Part shown: piece after piece, positions 34,448 through 42,220 of the stretch | How positions within the stretch are numbered: the stretch's first letter is position 1 | Layout: every line of letters begins with the position of its first letter | Origin: Bin87 sp034421995 | GTDB taxonomy: Bacteria; Chloroflexota; Dehalococcoidia; Lucifugimonadales; UBA3495 | Assembly (NCBI GenBank): GCA_034421995.1 | Contig: DAOUJY010000006.1 | Span: 18,036 to 82,035 of the forward strand | Direction of reading: 5' to 3' | Length of the DNA stretch: 64,000 bases | Position numbers and translations under genes: made by a program | The notes under the pieces: generated by a model | What the model was told of the DNA's origin: nothing | The model's input: the letters and a program-made list of their open reading frames with translations, nothing else | The model's database searches: none

Positions 34448-35857
34448 TCATGGCGTTGCGGCGGCGATCAGTTCGCCGATGCTGTCGGCGTCGGGGATGG
34501 CGCGCACCGCAGCCACAATGGCTTCCAGCTTTGCGTCCGGCCAGTTTATTTGAGGAAACAGAGGGCGCAATCGCTCTATCTCCGTACCCAATCCCCACTC
34601 CAGTTCTGCACCTTGATATTCGCCACGGTACACGTTGCCGCCCGTCATTTCTACGGTGATACGCGGAGCGAACGCCGGTCGATCCTTATGGCCAACAGTA
34701 TCGACTTTGTGCATCAAGGAGACGACGGTGTCGTGGTTATCCGCAGCAGCGGCGCCGTCGTCGCCCGGATCGATGCGGGTTCGCAACGGCGGGTACGAAC
34801 CGTTGACGGCCACGTAAGCCGCAAAATAGTGAGTGCTTCCAACCAGAGCCCGGCCTCGGGAGGGATTTGGGAATGCCGGTGACGGGTACAGAGTTTCCAG
34901 CCAGTTCATGTCGATGGTGATACGCTCGATTTGATCAATGGCCAGTACGTGGGAACGCCGAATGTCCGTCATCAGGTCGATGACGGGGCAATTGTAGCCG
35001 GCAGTGGGATACATTTTCAGTACGGTGTGCAGAAGCTCCCACCGCGTTCCCAAGCCTTCCGTAACCGGGTCAAAGGAAACCTGTTGGGGGCCGGTGAAGA
35101 CGTAGGACAATTCGCCTTGATTATTTCCGGTAAAGGCGTTGTAGAAACCCGCCGGCCCCTCCAGGGCTTCCTCGGAACCCTGGACGTCTTCCCGGGCCAG
35201 CAGAGCCGCCATGATCCCGCTGCGGGTCGATTGGGGTTCGTGGAACATCATTTCGCGGCCACCGGACCGGGGACCCTCATTGGTGCCGGCGGTAAAGGTG
35301 CAGGCCAACGCAATGGCGGTAACCATCTGGTCTTCGTTGAGCCCCAGCAACTTGCCGGTGGCAACTGCTGCGCCCAGGGTCCCGTAAACGGGGCTGGAGC
35401 GGAAACCGCGAGCCTGGGTGGAAGCGATGAAGTCACCGGCGATGCGCGATTCTACCTCGTATCCGGCGGCCATAGCGGTTATCAGCTGCGGACCGTCAGC
35501 GCCGCCTAGTTGCGCGGAAGCTAAGGCCGCCGGTATGACGCACGGGCCGGGGTGGGTGAGCATCCGGTAGGAATCAGCCTGGTTGGTGGCGTGCATCAGC
35601 TTGCTGTTGGCGAAGGCCGCCCCGCAGCGGGTGGCTCGGCCGCCGTTGGCCAGAATGCTGGCCCCGTGCGCCGAGGCTTCCTCGGCCAACGCGAGGTCAA
35701 CCGCCGCCTTGCCGTGGTGGGTGCCGGCGCCGATGATGGCGACCACCGTGGCGTGAAGCAGGGAGGTCTGCATCTTGTCGATGACGGCCGGCGGCAGGTC
35801 GGCGGTGTCCAGGTTGACGGCCCAGCGGGCCAATTGGCGAGAAAGGGATTCGGGCAT
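34448..35857 (-). CDS. MmgE/PrpD family protein
   Basis: The 469-residue protein matches the MmgE/PrpD family (2-methylcitrate dehydratase, cis-aconitate decarboxylase and relatives). It starts LSRQLARWAVNLDTADLPPAVIDK and has the conserved ANGGRATRCGAAFANSKLMHATNQADSY region near residue 75 and the TFTAGTNEGPRSGGREMMFH region near 195. Strong AAAGGAG precedes the start. It likely dehydrates or isomerises a tricarboxylate-like acid. No prpBC genes are nearby, so propionate catabolism is not shown. Confidence 0.9.
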   Translation of the reverse strand: MPESLSRQLARWAVNLDTADLPPAVIDKMQTSLLHATVVAIIGAGTHHGKAAVDLALAEEASAHGASILANGGRATRCGAAFANSKLMHATNQADSYRMLTHPGPCVIPAALASAQLGGADGPQLITAMAAGYEVESRIAGDFIASTQARGFRSSPVYGTLGAAVATGKLLGLNEDQMVTAIALACTFTAGTNEGPRSGGREMMFHEPQSTRSGIMAALLAREDVQGSEEALEGPAGFYNAFTGNNQGELSYVFTGPQQVSFDPVTEGLGTRWELLHTVLKMYPTAGYNCPVIDLMTDIRRSHVLAIDQIERITIDMNWLETLYPSPAFPNPSRGRALVGSTHYFAAYVAVNGSYPPLRTRIDPGDDGAAAADNHDTVVSLMHKVDTVGHKDRPAFAPRITVEMTGGNVYRGEYQGAELEWGLGTEIERLRPLFPQINWPDAKLEAIVAAVRAIPDADSIGELIAAATP

Positions 35858-35881
35858 GGGCGCTCCTTTTCAGGGGGCAGT

Positions 35882-36292
35882 TCATCCGATGGTGTTGACG
35901 TGGGGATATTGCAGGACGCGACCGTCATCAGTAAGCAGGGGACAAGCTAACTCAATCGCAGTTGCCACCAGAATGCGGTCTGCGGGATCACGGTGGAAGG
36001 GTTCGGGAAGGCTATAAGCCCGGACAGCTATTTCCGGAGTGATGGGCAACAGTTCAACGTCGGGATAGCTCAACAGACGGCGCAACCAGGACAGGGCATC
36101 CAATTGCAAGATGACGCGCTGTCTTTCGACCAGCATGGCAATCTCCCAACAAGTAATTGCGCTGACGCCGATGCTGCCCTGAATGCGGCGCTCGTCGGTA
36201 ATAGCGGCGAGTTGGGCGTCAGTGAGTCGGTTGATTTCGTCGGACCACCATATTCCGATGTGGGTATCGAGGATTATCACGCTGTTGGCCAC
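35882..36292 (-). CDS. PIN-domain toxin of VapC type
   Basis: The 136-residue protein has the PIN acidic residues in IILDTHIGIWW (Asp near 9), ITCWEIAML (Glu near 49), HRDPADRILVATA (Asp near 100-103) and LLTDDGRV. It is likely a Mg2+-dependent RNase. The start codon is GTG; a second GTG five codons on would leave better spacing after GGAAGG. The upstream gene, 33 bases away, is the likely antitoxin. Confidence 0.88.
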   Translation of the reverse strand: MANSVIILDTHIGIWWSDEINRLTDAQLAAITDERRIQGSIGVSAITCWEIAMLVERQRVILQLDALSWLRRLLSYPDVELLPITPEIAVRAYSLPEPFHRDPADRILVATAIELACPLLTDDGRVLQYPHVNTIG

Positions 36293-36325
36293 CTTCCTCC
36301 GAATTCTGGCGTCGGAGTTATCTGC

Positions 36326-36592
36326 TCAAAACGGGATACCCTTATCCAGCATATCCAACTCTTCGTCCGTAAATGCCGAGTCAAAAGGACGATCATACTT
36401 CAAGACCGTGCCTTTGTTCGGGTTGCGCAGCGCCGGCCGGCTCAAATCGCTCGGATCCAATTCGAGCCGGACGGGCTCTTCCGGGCAAACCCGCACCGTG
36501 ACCTCGACGTCAATTCCTTCCGCGAAGGGAAGGCCGCTCAGGGTAAGGGCGCCATCTTTGGCGATTTTGGCGATGGTTTTGAAGGTGTCCAT
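36326..36592 (-). CDS. Putative antitoxin partner of the PIN-domain toxin
   Basis: The 88-residue product starts MDTFKTIAKIAKDGALTLSGLPFAEG, resembling the AbrB-like or DUF104-like beta-hairpin opening of many antitoxins. A less ordered acidic tail (LELDPSDLSRPAL...) follows that could wrap the toxin. AGGG lies six bases upstream. It directly precedes the VapC-type gene on the same strand. The assignment rests mainly on position and size. Confidence 0.7.
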   Translation of the reverse strand: MDTFKTIAKIAKDGALTLSGLPFAEGIDVEVTVRVCPEEPVRLELDPSDLSRPALRNPNKGTVLKYDRPFDSAFTDEELDMLDKGIPF

Positions 36593-36687
36593 GCTGGTCC
36601 CTAATCGTGGGAGGTGTGAGTTTCGGTCCCGTCGCAAAGAGCATGGTAGCACAGCCGGCCGGGGGACGCCGCCGGGAGCCGAGCCAG

Positions 36688-37400
36688 TCAGTCCAGGTCG
36701 CGCAGGGAGCGGCGGAAGACCACCTTGCTGACCGCCAGCAGCAGCACGCCGGCGACGAAAAGAACCAGCGCTGTAATCTCGAGGCTTTCCAGCGCGAAAC
36801 CGAGGCCGGTAGCCGCTGCGGGCGGATGCTCAGTGTCCGTTATCGACATGAGCAAAATTACCAAGCCCAGCGTGATGGCCGCTCCGACGTCAGCAGCCCA
36901 ATGGGATACGTCGGCGGGTATCGGCAGCCAACCGGAGTGGAATAGCACCAGGGCAGAGGACACGCCGACAGCCATGCCAAGCAGATGTCCGCCCACCACA
37001 TGGCGGAAGGCCGCGGCGCTGGAATTGGGATGTACGAAAATGATGACCGCGCTGGAACCGAGACCGGCCGCCAGAATCGCGTCGGCCACGGAGTCCACCA
37101 ACAGCAGGACCACAGCATCACCAGCGCCGCGACGGCCGACTGCCACAGGTAGCGTTTCTTGAGCTGGAAGAACTGGACGTTGTACAGCTCGACGAACAGC
37201 GGAAGATGAAATCGCCGGCTGACGCTGCGGGGCATCAACTGCAACTCGCCATGGGTCATCAGCCGGTCGAGAAACGCGATGTCCTGCCTGGTGCGCTGTT
37301 CGCGCAGGCGACGAACAGCGTGCGAACGCTGCCGGCGCCTTCTCCTTGACGACGCTCCACCCACCATGTCGCCGGATCCGGCGTCGGTCCGGTTTGCCAT
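36688..37400 (-). pseudogene. HPP-family membrane protein with a single-base frameshift
   Basis: The N-terminal part from ATG 37400 reads through FHLPLFVELYNVQFFQLKKR to VAALVML. The C-terminal part continues in another frame from VVLLLVDSVADAILAAGLGSSAVIIF to the stop at 36688. Joining the two frames near 37111-37123 by restoring one G gives a continuous HPP protein of about 237 residues with four helices and the family motifs HPNSSAAAF, GGHLLGMAVG and TDTEHPPAAATGLG. Either the gene is freshly inactivated or one base is missing from the assembly. Confidence 0.8.
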
Positions 37401-37412
37401 GGGTCGGGCGCG

Positions 37413-38207
37413 TTATCCGAGACTGCGGGCGAAGTCCAGCCAGACGCGGGCGCACGGCACGGGCAGGATGTGCTGTACGAAGCCGGAAACGCCAGGAAAT
37501 ACCACCGCGCGCCCGTTGGGAAAGACGTCGGCAGCCCCACGAAAGTCACCCAGCACTTCTTCACGAAGGGCAGCGGCAGCAATGATTAGCACCGGGGTTT
37601 GCACGTCTTTCAGCATCGGGCGCAGATCGCCCCCGGCTTGGGCCTGAAAACCGGCTACCACGTGGGGCGTTGTGGCTTTCATCTGCTCGGCGTACCATCG
37701 AGTATAGGCGGGATCGACGATCTGAGGGTCGAGGCGCCGGCCGATGCTGCTTTCCACCCAGGCGCCGATCCCTTCGTTTTCAATCTGCACGGCCGATTCG
37801 GCGTGGTGAGCGTCGTTGAAACTGGTGGGGGACGTGCAGGCGGTGAGGGACAGCAGGCGGTCCTGGTGCATCGTGGCGTAGCGCATGGATATGCTTCCGC
37901 CCACGGTTTCACCGATGAGGTGGAACTTTTCCAATCCCAGCTTATCGACGAACTCGGCTAGATCTCTGGCAAAGTTGTCCACTGACCAGGGGTAACCCGG
38001 TTCAGGCACGTCGGACTGTCCCATGCCCCGCATATCGAACCGTATAACGCGGTAGCGCCGGGCTACGACAGGAACCCACCCGAACCAAAGCTTGTGGTTC
38101 TTGGCCATGCCGTGGTGCATGACCACAGTCTCGGGTTGGGTCCAGGGGTCGGTGAAGTCGTCGATGGTGTAAAACAGTTCACAGCCGTCATCCAAGCGCA
38201 GTTTCAT
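37413..38207 (-). CDS. Alpha/beta-hydrolase fold protein with Thr at the nucleophile position
   Basis: The 264-residue protein has the alpha/beta-hydrolase layout: oxyanion region VVMHHGMAKNHKLW, the DMRGMGQSD loop near residue 58, the nucleophile elbow, and a late His in GFVQHILPVP. However, the elbow reads GETVGG, with Thr101 where Ser is usual, and the strand expected to bring the acid (VLIIAAAALREE) has no Asp at the normal place. It may be a non-hydrolytic relative. It is 12 bases upstream of the frameshifted HPP gene. Confidence 0.85.
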   Translation of the reverse strand: MKLRLDDGCELFYTIDDFTDPWTQPETVVMHHGMAKNHKLWFGWVPVVARRYRVIRFDMRGMGQSDVPEPGYPWSVDNFARDLAEFVDKLGLEKFHLIGETVGGSISMRYATMHQDRLLSLTACTSPTSFNDAHHAESAVQIENEGIGAWVESSIGRRLDPQIVDPAYTRWYAEQMKATTPHVVAGFQAQAGGDLRPMLKDVQTPVLIIAAAALREEVLGDFRGAADVFPNGRAVVFPGVSGFVQHILPVPCARVWLDFARSLG

Positions 38208-38271
38208 CGTGTTTCCGCCGACCTCCGTGCCGTGTGTTGTCCTTGATGGTTACGCGATGGATTCGGGGTGG

Positions 38272-39066
38272 TCAGTCGATGCCCAGCTCGTTGAAGACGG
38301 AGCGAGCGATACGCATGGAGGTGCGGGCGTTGATATAGCCCCCGTACATCGAAAGGTGAATGAATATCTCCATGAGCTCCGTCGGAGTGAGGCCAACACC
38401 AATGGCGCCTCGTATGCGGCGGCGCATTTGGTTGTCGTACACTCCCATGCTGGTCAGCGCAGCCAGGGAGATGATGGCGCGCTCTTTGTCGTCGAGCAGG
38501 GAGCGGTCGTAAATGGCGCCCCAGTTATATTCGTCAACAATCCGCTCCAACTGCCCTTCCGGTGAATCGGGGTCGGAAGACGCTTCGGGAAGATTGCCCA
38601 AATGGCGGCGGTGCAGTTCCCGTCCCAGAGCAAGCTGTTCGTCCGGGTGGCGGTTAGTGTCATATTCCAGGGCCGGCTGGAAGTCGATGCCCAACTCCTC
38701 AAAGATATCCTTGGTCAACCGGAGCGCGGACTCAACGTGGGGGACACCGATGTAGAAAGTGGACTGGATGAAAATTTCCACGACCTGATTAGGAGTGATG
38801 CCAACGTTGAGGGCGCGGACGATGTGCCGGCGCAGCAGGTTCATTTCGCCCTGGGTCATCAGGGCCGAGATGGTGGCGATGCACCGTTGTTTCAGGTCCA
38901 GGCCGGGACGGGTCCAGATGGTGCCGAAGAGAGCCTCGTCGATGATGCGCTTGAGGTCGGGGGCCAACTGATCGACGCCGGGCAGGGCATAGTGTGATTT
39001 ATCGCCGCCGGACATCGTGCCACGCATATCCTGGCCGGTCTGGTAGCGGTCGTTAAGCGAAGTCAA
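38272..39066 (-). CDS. Two-domain carboxymuconolactone decarboxylase family protein
   Basis: The roughly 264-residue product contains two tandem AhpD/CMD-like domains. The first has LDLKQRCIATISALMTQGEMNLLRRHIVRALNVGITPNQVVEI and the second DDKERAIISLAALTSMGVYDNQMRRRIRGAIGVGLTPTELMEI. The peroxidase CxxC is absent from both, so a decarboxylase or other lyase-type role is more likely than AhpD activity. TTG 39066 is chosen because AAGGAGG lies nine bases before it; the upstream ATG at 39093 is in frame but overlaps that site. Confidence 0.85.
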   Translation of the reverse strand: MTSLNDRYQTGQDMRGTMSGGDKSHYALPGVDQLAPDLKRIIDEALFGTIWTRPGLDLKQRCIATISALMTQGEMNLLRRHIVRALNVGITPNQVVEIFIQSTFYIGVPHVESALRLTKDIFEELGIDFQPALEYDTNRHPDEQLALGRELHRRHLGNLPEASSDPDSPEGQLERIVDEYNWGAIYDRSLLDDKERAIISLAALTSMGVYDNQMRRRIRGAIGVGLTPTELMEIFIHLSMYGGYINARTSMRIARSVFNELGID

Positions 39067-39195
39067 GGCAGTATTCCTCCTTGCGAAATGCAATTGACGT
39101 GGACTGGCGACAGTGGCAGCGTCGTGGCGGGAACGCCAACCGTCAAGCGGTGTGATTATAGCACAGGGCCGTTGGCGCCCAACCCTGCGCTACTG

Positions 39196-40140
39196 TCAAT
39201 CGGTATGCCGCATCACGTCCCCGGCGAACCAGTCGAGCCGCTCTAGGGCTTGGTTCAGATCGCTGCCGCGGATGTCGAAGATGATGTGGGAAACGCCCAC
39301 CTCCGAGTAGGTATGCACGTCTTCCAGGATGGCGTCGGCGGATCCGGAGAAACGCCGTCGGGGGCCGGTCTGCATGGTGGCGGGGTCATACAGGGGGGCC
39401 TTCATCGAAACCTGAATTTCGGCAGGGTTACGGCCGGCGCGCTCCGCAAAACGGTTGAGCGTGACCAGGTCCCCGGCCAGTTCCTCCGGTTCCAGAGTGG
39501 CCGCCGGGATGGTGCCCACCGGATGCCAGCCGTCGCCGATGGTGGCAGCGCGCCGGATGGCGGGACGACTCTGGCCGCCCACCCAAATGGGCGGATGCGG
39601 TTTCTGCGCCGGCTTGGGCAAAAACTGGATGCCGGAAAACTGTACGTACTGTCCATCGAATTCGGGGTTGGGGCTGGTCCACAGTTCTTGGTAGGCCCGC
39701 AGGTATTCGTCCGTAACGGCGCCGCGTTCAGCGAAGGGCGGCGTCCCCAGGGCCTCAAATTCCTCTTCCATCCAGCCCACGCCGACGCCCAGGATCAACC
39801 GGCCACGGGACAACACGTCCAGGGTGGCCAGTATCTTGGCGGCCAGTATCGGCGGGCGGTAGGGCACGATCATGACGCTGGGCACCAGGCGGATGTTTTC
39901 GGTAATGCCGGCCAGGTAGGTCAAGAGGGTCAGCTGTTCGAAATATTCGCCGCTCTCTCCGGTGGGGAACTCGCCGCCAACGGTGTAGGGATACGGCGAG
40001 TCGATTTGGTTGGGGACCAATACATGGTCGCCGGCTACCATGCAGTAGAAACCGAGACGGTCGCCGGTTTGCGCGATCCGGGCCAGCGGGCCGGGTTGGG
40101 CGTTAGGGCCATGGTTGGGCAGGTAGAATCCGAACTGCAT
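39196..40140 (-). CDS. Luciferase-like (F420- or FMN-dependent) oxidoreductase
   Basis: The 314-residue protein begins MQFGFYLPNHGPNAQPG and has the LLM features FYCMVAGDHVLVPN near residue 31, RLVPSVMIVPYRPPILAAKILATLDVLSRGRLILGVGVGW near 83, and PIWVGGQSRPAIRRAATIGDGWH near 185, which is typical of F420-dependent subgroups. AGGAG lies seven bases upstream. It belongs to the same superfamily as the gene at 30873 but a different subgroup. Confidence 0.92.
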   Translation of the reverse strand: MQFGFYLPNHGPNAQPGPLARIAQTGDRLGFYCMVAGDHVLVPNQIDSPYPYTVGGEFPTGESGEYFEQLTLLTYLAGITENIRLVPSVMIVPYRPPILAAKILATLDVLSRGRLILGVGVGWMEEEFEALGTPPFAERGAVTDEYLRAYQELWTSPNPEFDGQYVQFSGIQFLPKPAQKPHPPIWVGGQSRPAIRRAATIGDGWHPVGTIPAATLEPEELAGDLVTLNRFAERAGRNPAEIQVSMKAPLYDPATMQTGPRRRFSGSADAILEDVHTYSEVGVSHIIFDIRGSDLNQALERLDWFAGDVMRHTD

Positions 40141-40175
40141 TGCGGCGCTCCTGAATTGACAAGTGACGCGAGCCG

Positions 40176-40307
40176 TTAGAAGGAAATCCTAAATGTACCT
40201 GAAAGCACGCCAAGCATAACGAGGACAACGACGACAATGACGAGGCCCGCCACGATGCCAAGCACGCAACCGCAACCGCGATTGAAAGAACCAAAGAATG
40301 TTGCCAT
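40176..40307 (-). CDS. 43-residue single-pass membrane protein
   Basis: From ATG 40307 the peptide begins MATFFGSFNRGCGCVLGIV, then forms a very hydrophobic helix (AGLVIVVVVLVMLGVLSG) and ends TFRISF. The CGC cluster before the helix is notable. It is in the gap upstream of the LLM gene on the same strand. No clear ribosome binding site is visible, so confidence rests on the composition. Confidence 0.5.
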   Translation of the reverse strand: MATFFGSFNRGCGCVLGIVAGLVIVVVVLVMLGVLSGTFRISF

Positions 40308-40357
40308 ACGCGCCGGCAGTGCTGACGATGATTAGGTGGGGGGATCGGCCTGCTGCC

Positions 40358-40366
40358 TGCTATAAT
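40358..40366 (+). promoter_or_regulatory. Extended -10 promoter element
   Basis: TGCTATAAT is a perfect extended -10 box 54 bases before the HbpS/GlcG-like gene. There is no good -35 box. A small hairpin (AGGCGG, TTTTG, CCGCCT) lies in the predicted leader at about 40372-40388. Confidence 0.5.
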
Positions 40367-40419
40367 ACCGCAGGCGGTTTTGCCGCCTCAACCTGTCAAA
40401 TGCTCAAGGAGATGCCACC

Positions 40420-40839
40420 ATGCCCAACATCACTCTGGATCAAGCCGAGGCCGTGTTGGCCGGCGCCAAAGCGGCTGCGCTGGAACTGGGTAAAGCGTTC
40501 AGTTTTTCGGTAGTGGACGCGCGCGGCGATCTGATAACCATGTGCAAGATGGACGGCTCGGCTTGGCGCACCCCCTACGTTTCGAGGGGCAAGGCAAGGG
40601 CCTCCGCGTGTTTTGGGGAACCCAGCGGAGATCTGACCGAGCGCTCCACCACTCCCATTATGCGGGCCGTTATGGAGGTCGAACGAGGTGAGTTCGTCCC
40701 TGGCCAAGGCGCGTTGCCGATCTACATGAACGGTGAATTGATCGGAGCGGTGGGGGGCAGCGGCGGCACCGCCCAGGAAGACGAGGACTGCTCCAGGGCC
40801 GGCATAGCGAGACTGTCCGGCGCCAGCGCCGGCCGGTAG
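40420..40839 (+). CDS. HbpS/GlcG-family protein
   Basis: The 139-residue protein matches the GlcG/HbpS (DUF336) family: ITLDQAEAVLAGAKAAALELG, SVVDARGDLI near residue 31, the RGKARASACFG segment, GALPIYMNGELIGAVGGSGGTAQEDEDC near 110. AAGGAGATGCCACC precedes ATG 40420. HbpS binds haem in a two-component sensing role in Streptomyces, and GlcG is encoded with glycolate oxidase. Neither context is seen here, so only the fold is assigned. Confidence 0.9.
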   Translation: MPNITLDQAEAVLAGAKAAALELGKAFSFSVVDARGDLITMCKMDGSAWRTPYVSRGKARASACFGEPSGDLTERSTTPIMRAVMEVERGEFVPGQGALPIYMNGELIGAVGGSGGTAQEDEDCSRAGIARLSGASAGR

Positions 40840-40928
40840 GGCGACGCCCCACCAGCAGTCCACCGTCCCGCTCTCGGGATATGGCCTAAAGCCGCGACTG
40901 CTGCTCAACCGCGGTTCGGACATTGTTT

Positions 40929-40952
40929 GGCCCCGCTCATTCGGGCGGGGCC
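40929..40952 (+). terminator. Hairpin after the HbpS/GlcG-like gene
   Basis: GGCCCCGC pairs with GCGGGGCC around an eight-base loop and is followed by TTCG. It lies between two convergent genes and could serve either strand. Confidence 0.6.
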
Positions 40953-40979
40953 TTCGTGATGTGCCAAATCGAAATGAGG

Positions 40980-41273
40980 TCAGTCCGTAGAGGCTATCTC
41001 AAAGTGCTTCACCCAGTATTCTCCGCGGTAAAGGTGCTCGACTTCACGGGCGATGTTGGCCCTGAACTCGCTGGTCTCATAGGCGCGGAGGTCGCCGAGG
41101 GTCTCCCACACGCTGACGCTGATCCCCTCGTCGGGGTCCTCGGTGCTGCGTATGAGCTGCCGTTCCTTTAGACCCTTGGGGGCCGTGCCGGTGGCGACAC
41201 GCTCATGGTAATGCCGCTCGAATTCTTCCCAAGAGCCGGCGCGGAGCTTGCCCCAGACCATTCTGATGAACAT
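40980..41273 (-). CDS. ABM-type (antibiotic biosynthesis monooxygenase-like) dimeric ferredoxin-fold protein
   Basis: The 97-residue protein starts MFIRMVWGKLRAGSWEEFERHYHERV and has ERQLIRSTEDPDEGISVSVWETLGDLRAYE, the pattern of the ABM/Dabb-like alpha-beta barrel family. AAAGGAGG lies ten bases before ATG 41273. Such proteins may be cofactor-free monooxygenases, haem-degrading enzymes or simply stress proteins. No substrate can be named. Confidence 0.8.
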   Translation of the reverse strand: MFIRMVWGKLRAGSWEEFERHYHERVATGTAPKGLKERQLIRSTEDPDEGISVSVWETLGDLRAYETSEFRANIAREVEHLYRGEYWVKHFEIASTD

Positions 41274-41330
41274 ACAGGTGTTGCCTCCTTTGTTGGCGAC
41301 CGACCATTGGCGGCCGGCATCGAATGCGAA

Positions 41331-42020
41331 TTAGTGCTCCAAGTCGCCCGCAGCATGGGCGATAATTTGAGCTGCGGTATCATTGCTCATGTGCCCCATG
41401 TCCAACATCATGTGATACAGAGTAGGTTCGTGGGGCGAGACCTTGAAGAATTTCTGGAAGAACTTGACCCTGGCTTCTTCCAGATCTTCGAGGTACGCGC
41501 GGGCATGGGATTCGTCCAGATGTTCACGTTCCATGATTGTAGAGACACGCTTGGACATCGGGGCCAGCATTCCTATATGCAGGACGCCGGGGGTGTCTCC
41601 CAAGATGACGTTGGCGCCACGGCCGATGATGACGACATGGCCGGCTTGCGCCAGGTTGCGAACCACTTCTCGGGTTGTCTCCATGAATACCTGGTCATTC
41701 ACCCGCTGGACACGGGAGGACGACTCCCCAGCGAGTTCGTGATAGGTTTCCGGCAGGGTTTCAATCCCGACTCCCAGATCGTAATCTCCGGACACGGCTG
41801 CCCTTTCCAGCACCCGACCCAGCAGCGTGGTGACCCGGTCACCGAAACGCTCCACCCGCTGTTCTTTAGCGATCAAGTTGGAAACGGGTGAACCGATGAT
41901 GCGTGCCGCCTCCGCAAAAACCATGCGGTCAACGTAGTTGAGGTGCAGGTCTTGGGCGACCTGCTGTCCTACGGCAATGGAGCCGGCCCCGATCGGTCCG
42001 TTAATCGTGATTACGGGCAT
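41331..42020 (-). CDS. Cytidylate kinase-like family protein
   Basis: The 229-residue protein has a P-loop-like start, ITINGPIGAGSIAVGQQVA, and then DLHLNYVDRMVFAEAARI and VVIIGRGANVILGDTPGVLHIGMLAPMSKRV. This pattern is that of the cytidylate-kinase-like family, distinct from Cmk proper. The Walker Lys is replaced (GAGS not GKS), so nucleotide use is uncertain. A purine-rich GAGGAGAGGTGGG precedes ATG 42020. It lies downstream of pnp but after a terminator. Confidence 0.85.
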   Translation of the reverse strand: MPVITINGPIGAGSIAVGQQVAQDLHLNYVDRMVFAEAARIIGSPVSNLIAKEQRVERFGDRVTTLLGRVLERAAVSGDYDLGVGIETLPETYHELAGESSSRVQRVNDQVFMETTREVVRNLAQAGHVVIIGRGANVILGDTPGVLHIGMLAPMSKRVSTIMEREHLDESHARAYLEDLEEARVKFFQKFFKVSPHEPTLYHMMLDMGHMSNDTAAQIIAHAAGDLEH

Positions 42021-42166
42021 CCCACCTCTCCTCGTTTATACGTCCAAAGGGGTATTATTTCCCACTGCCATAACACTGAAATGATAACATAGATTGCGGT
42101 GTGGACGGCCATTCAGGAGTTTGGAGACCGGCATTTCCGGGTCTCGGAACCTGATAGGGAACAAAA

Positions 42167-42187
42167 GGGCAGGCGAAACGCCTGCCC
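42167..42187 (-). terminator. Intrinsic terminator of pnp
   Basis: On the minus strand GGGCAGGCG, TTT, CGCCTGCCC is followed at once by TTTTGTT. It lies 33 bases after the pnp stop codon, so it probably ends the rpsO-pnp transcript. Confidence 0.8.
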
Positions 42188-42220
42188 CGAATTGGTCGTT
42201 TTGTTAGCTAGGCGCCGACA

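Noticed and set aside
40103..40294. A 63-codon minus-strand frame overlapping the LLM gene start
   Set aside because: It competes with the more protein-like 43-codon membrane peptide in another frame and would overlap the LLM gene.
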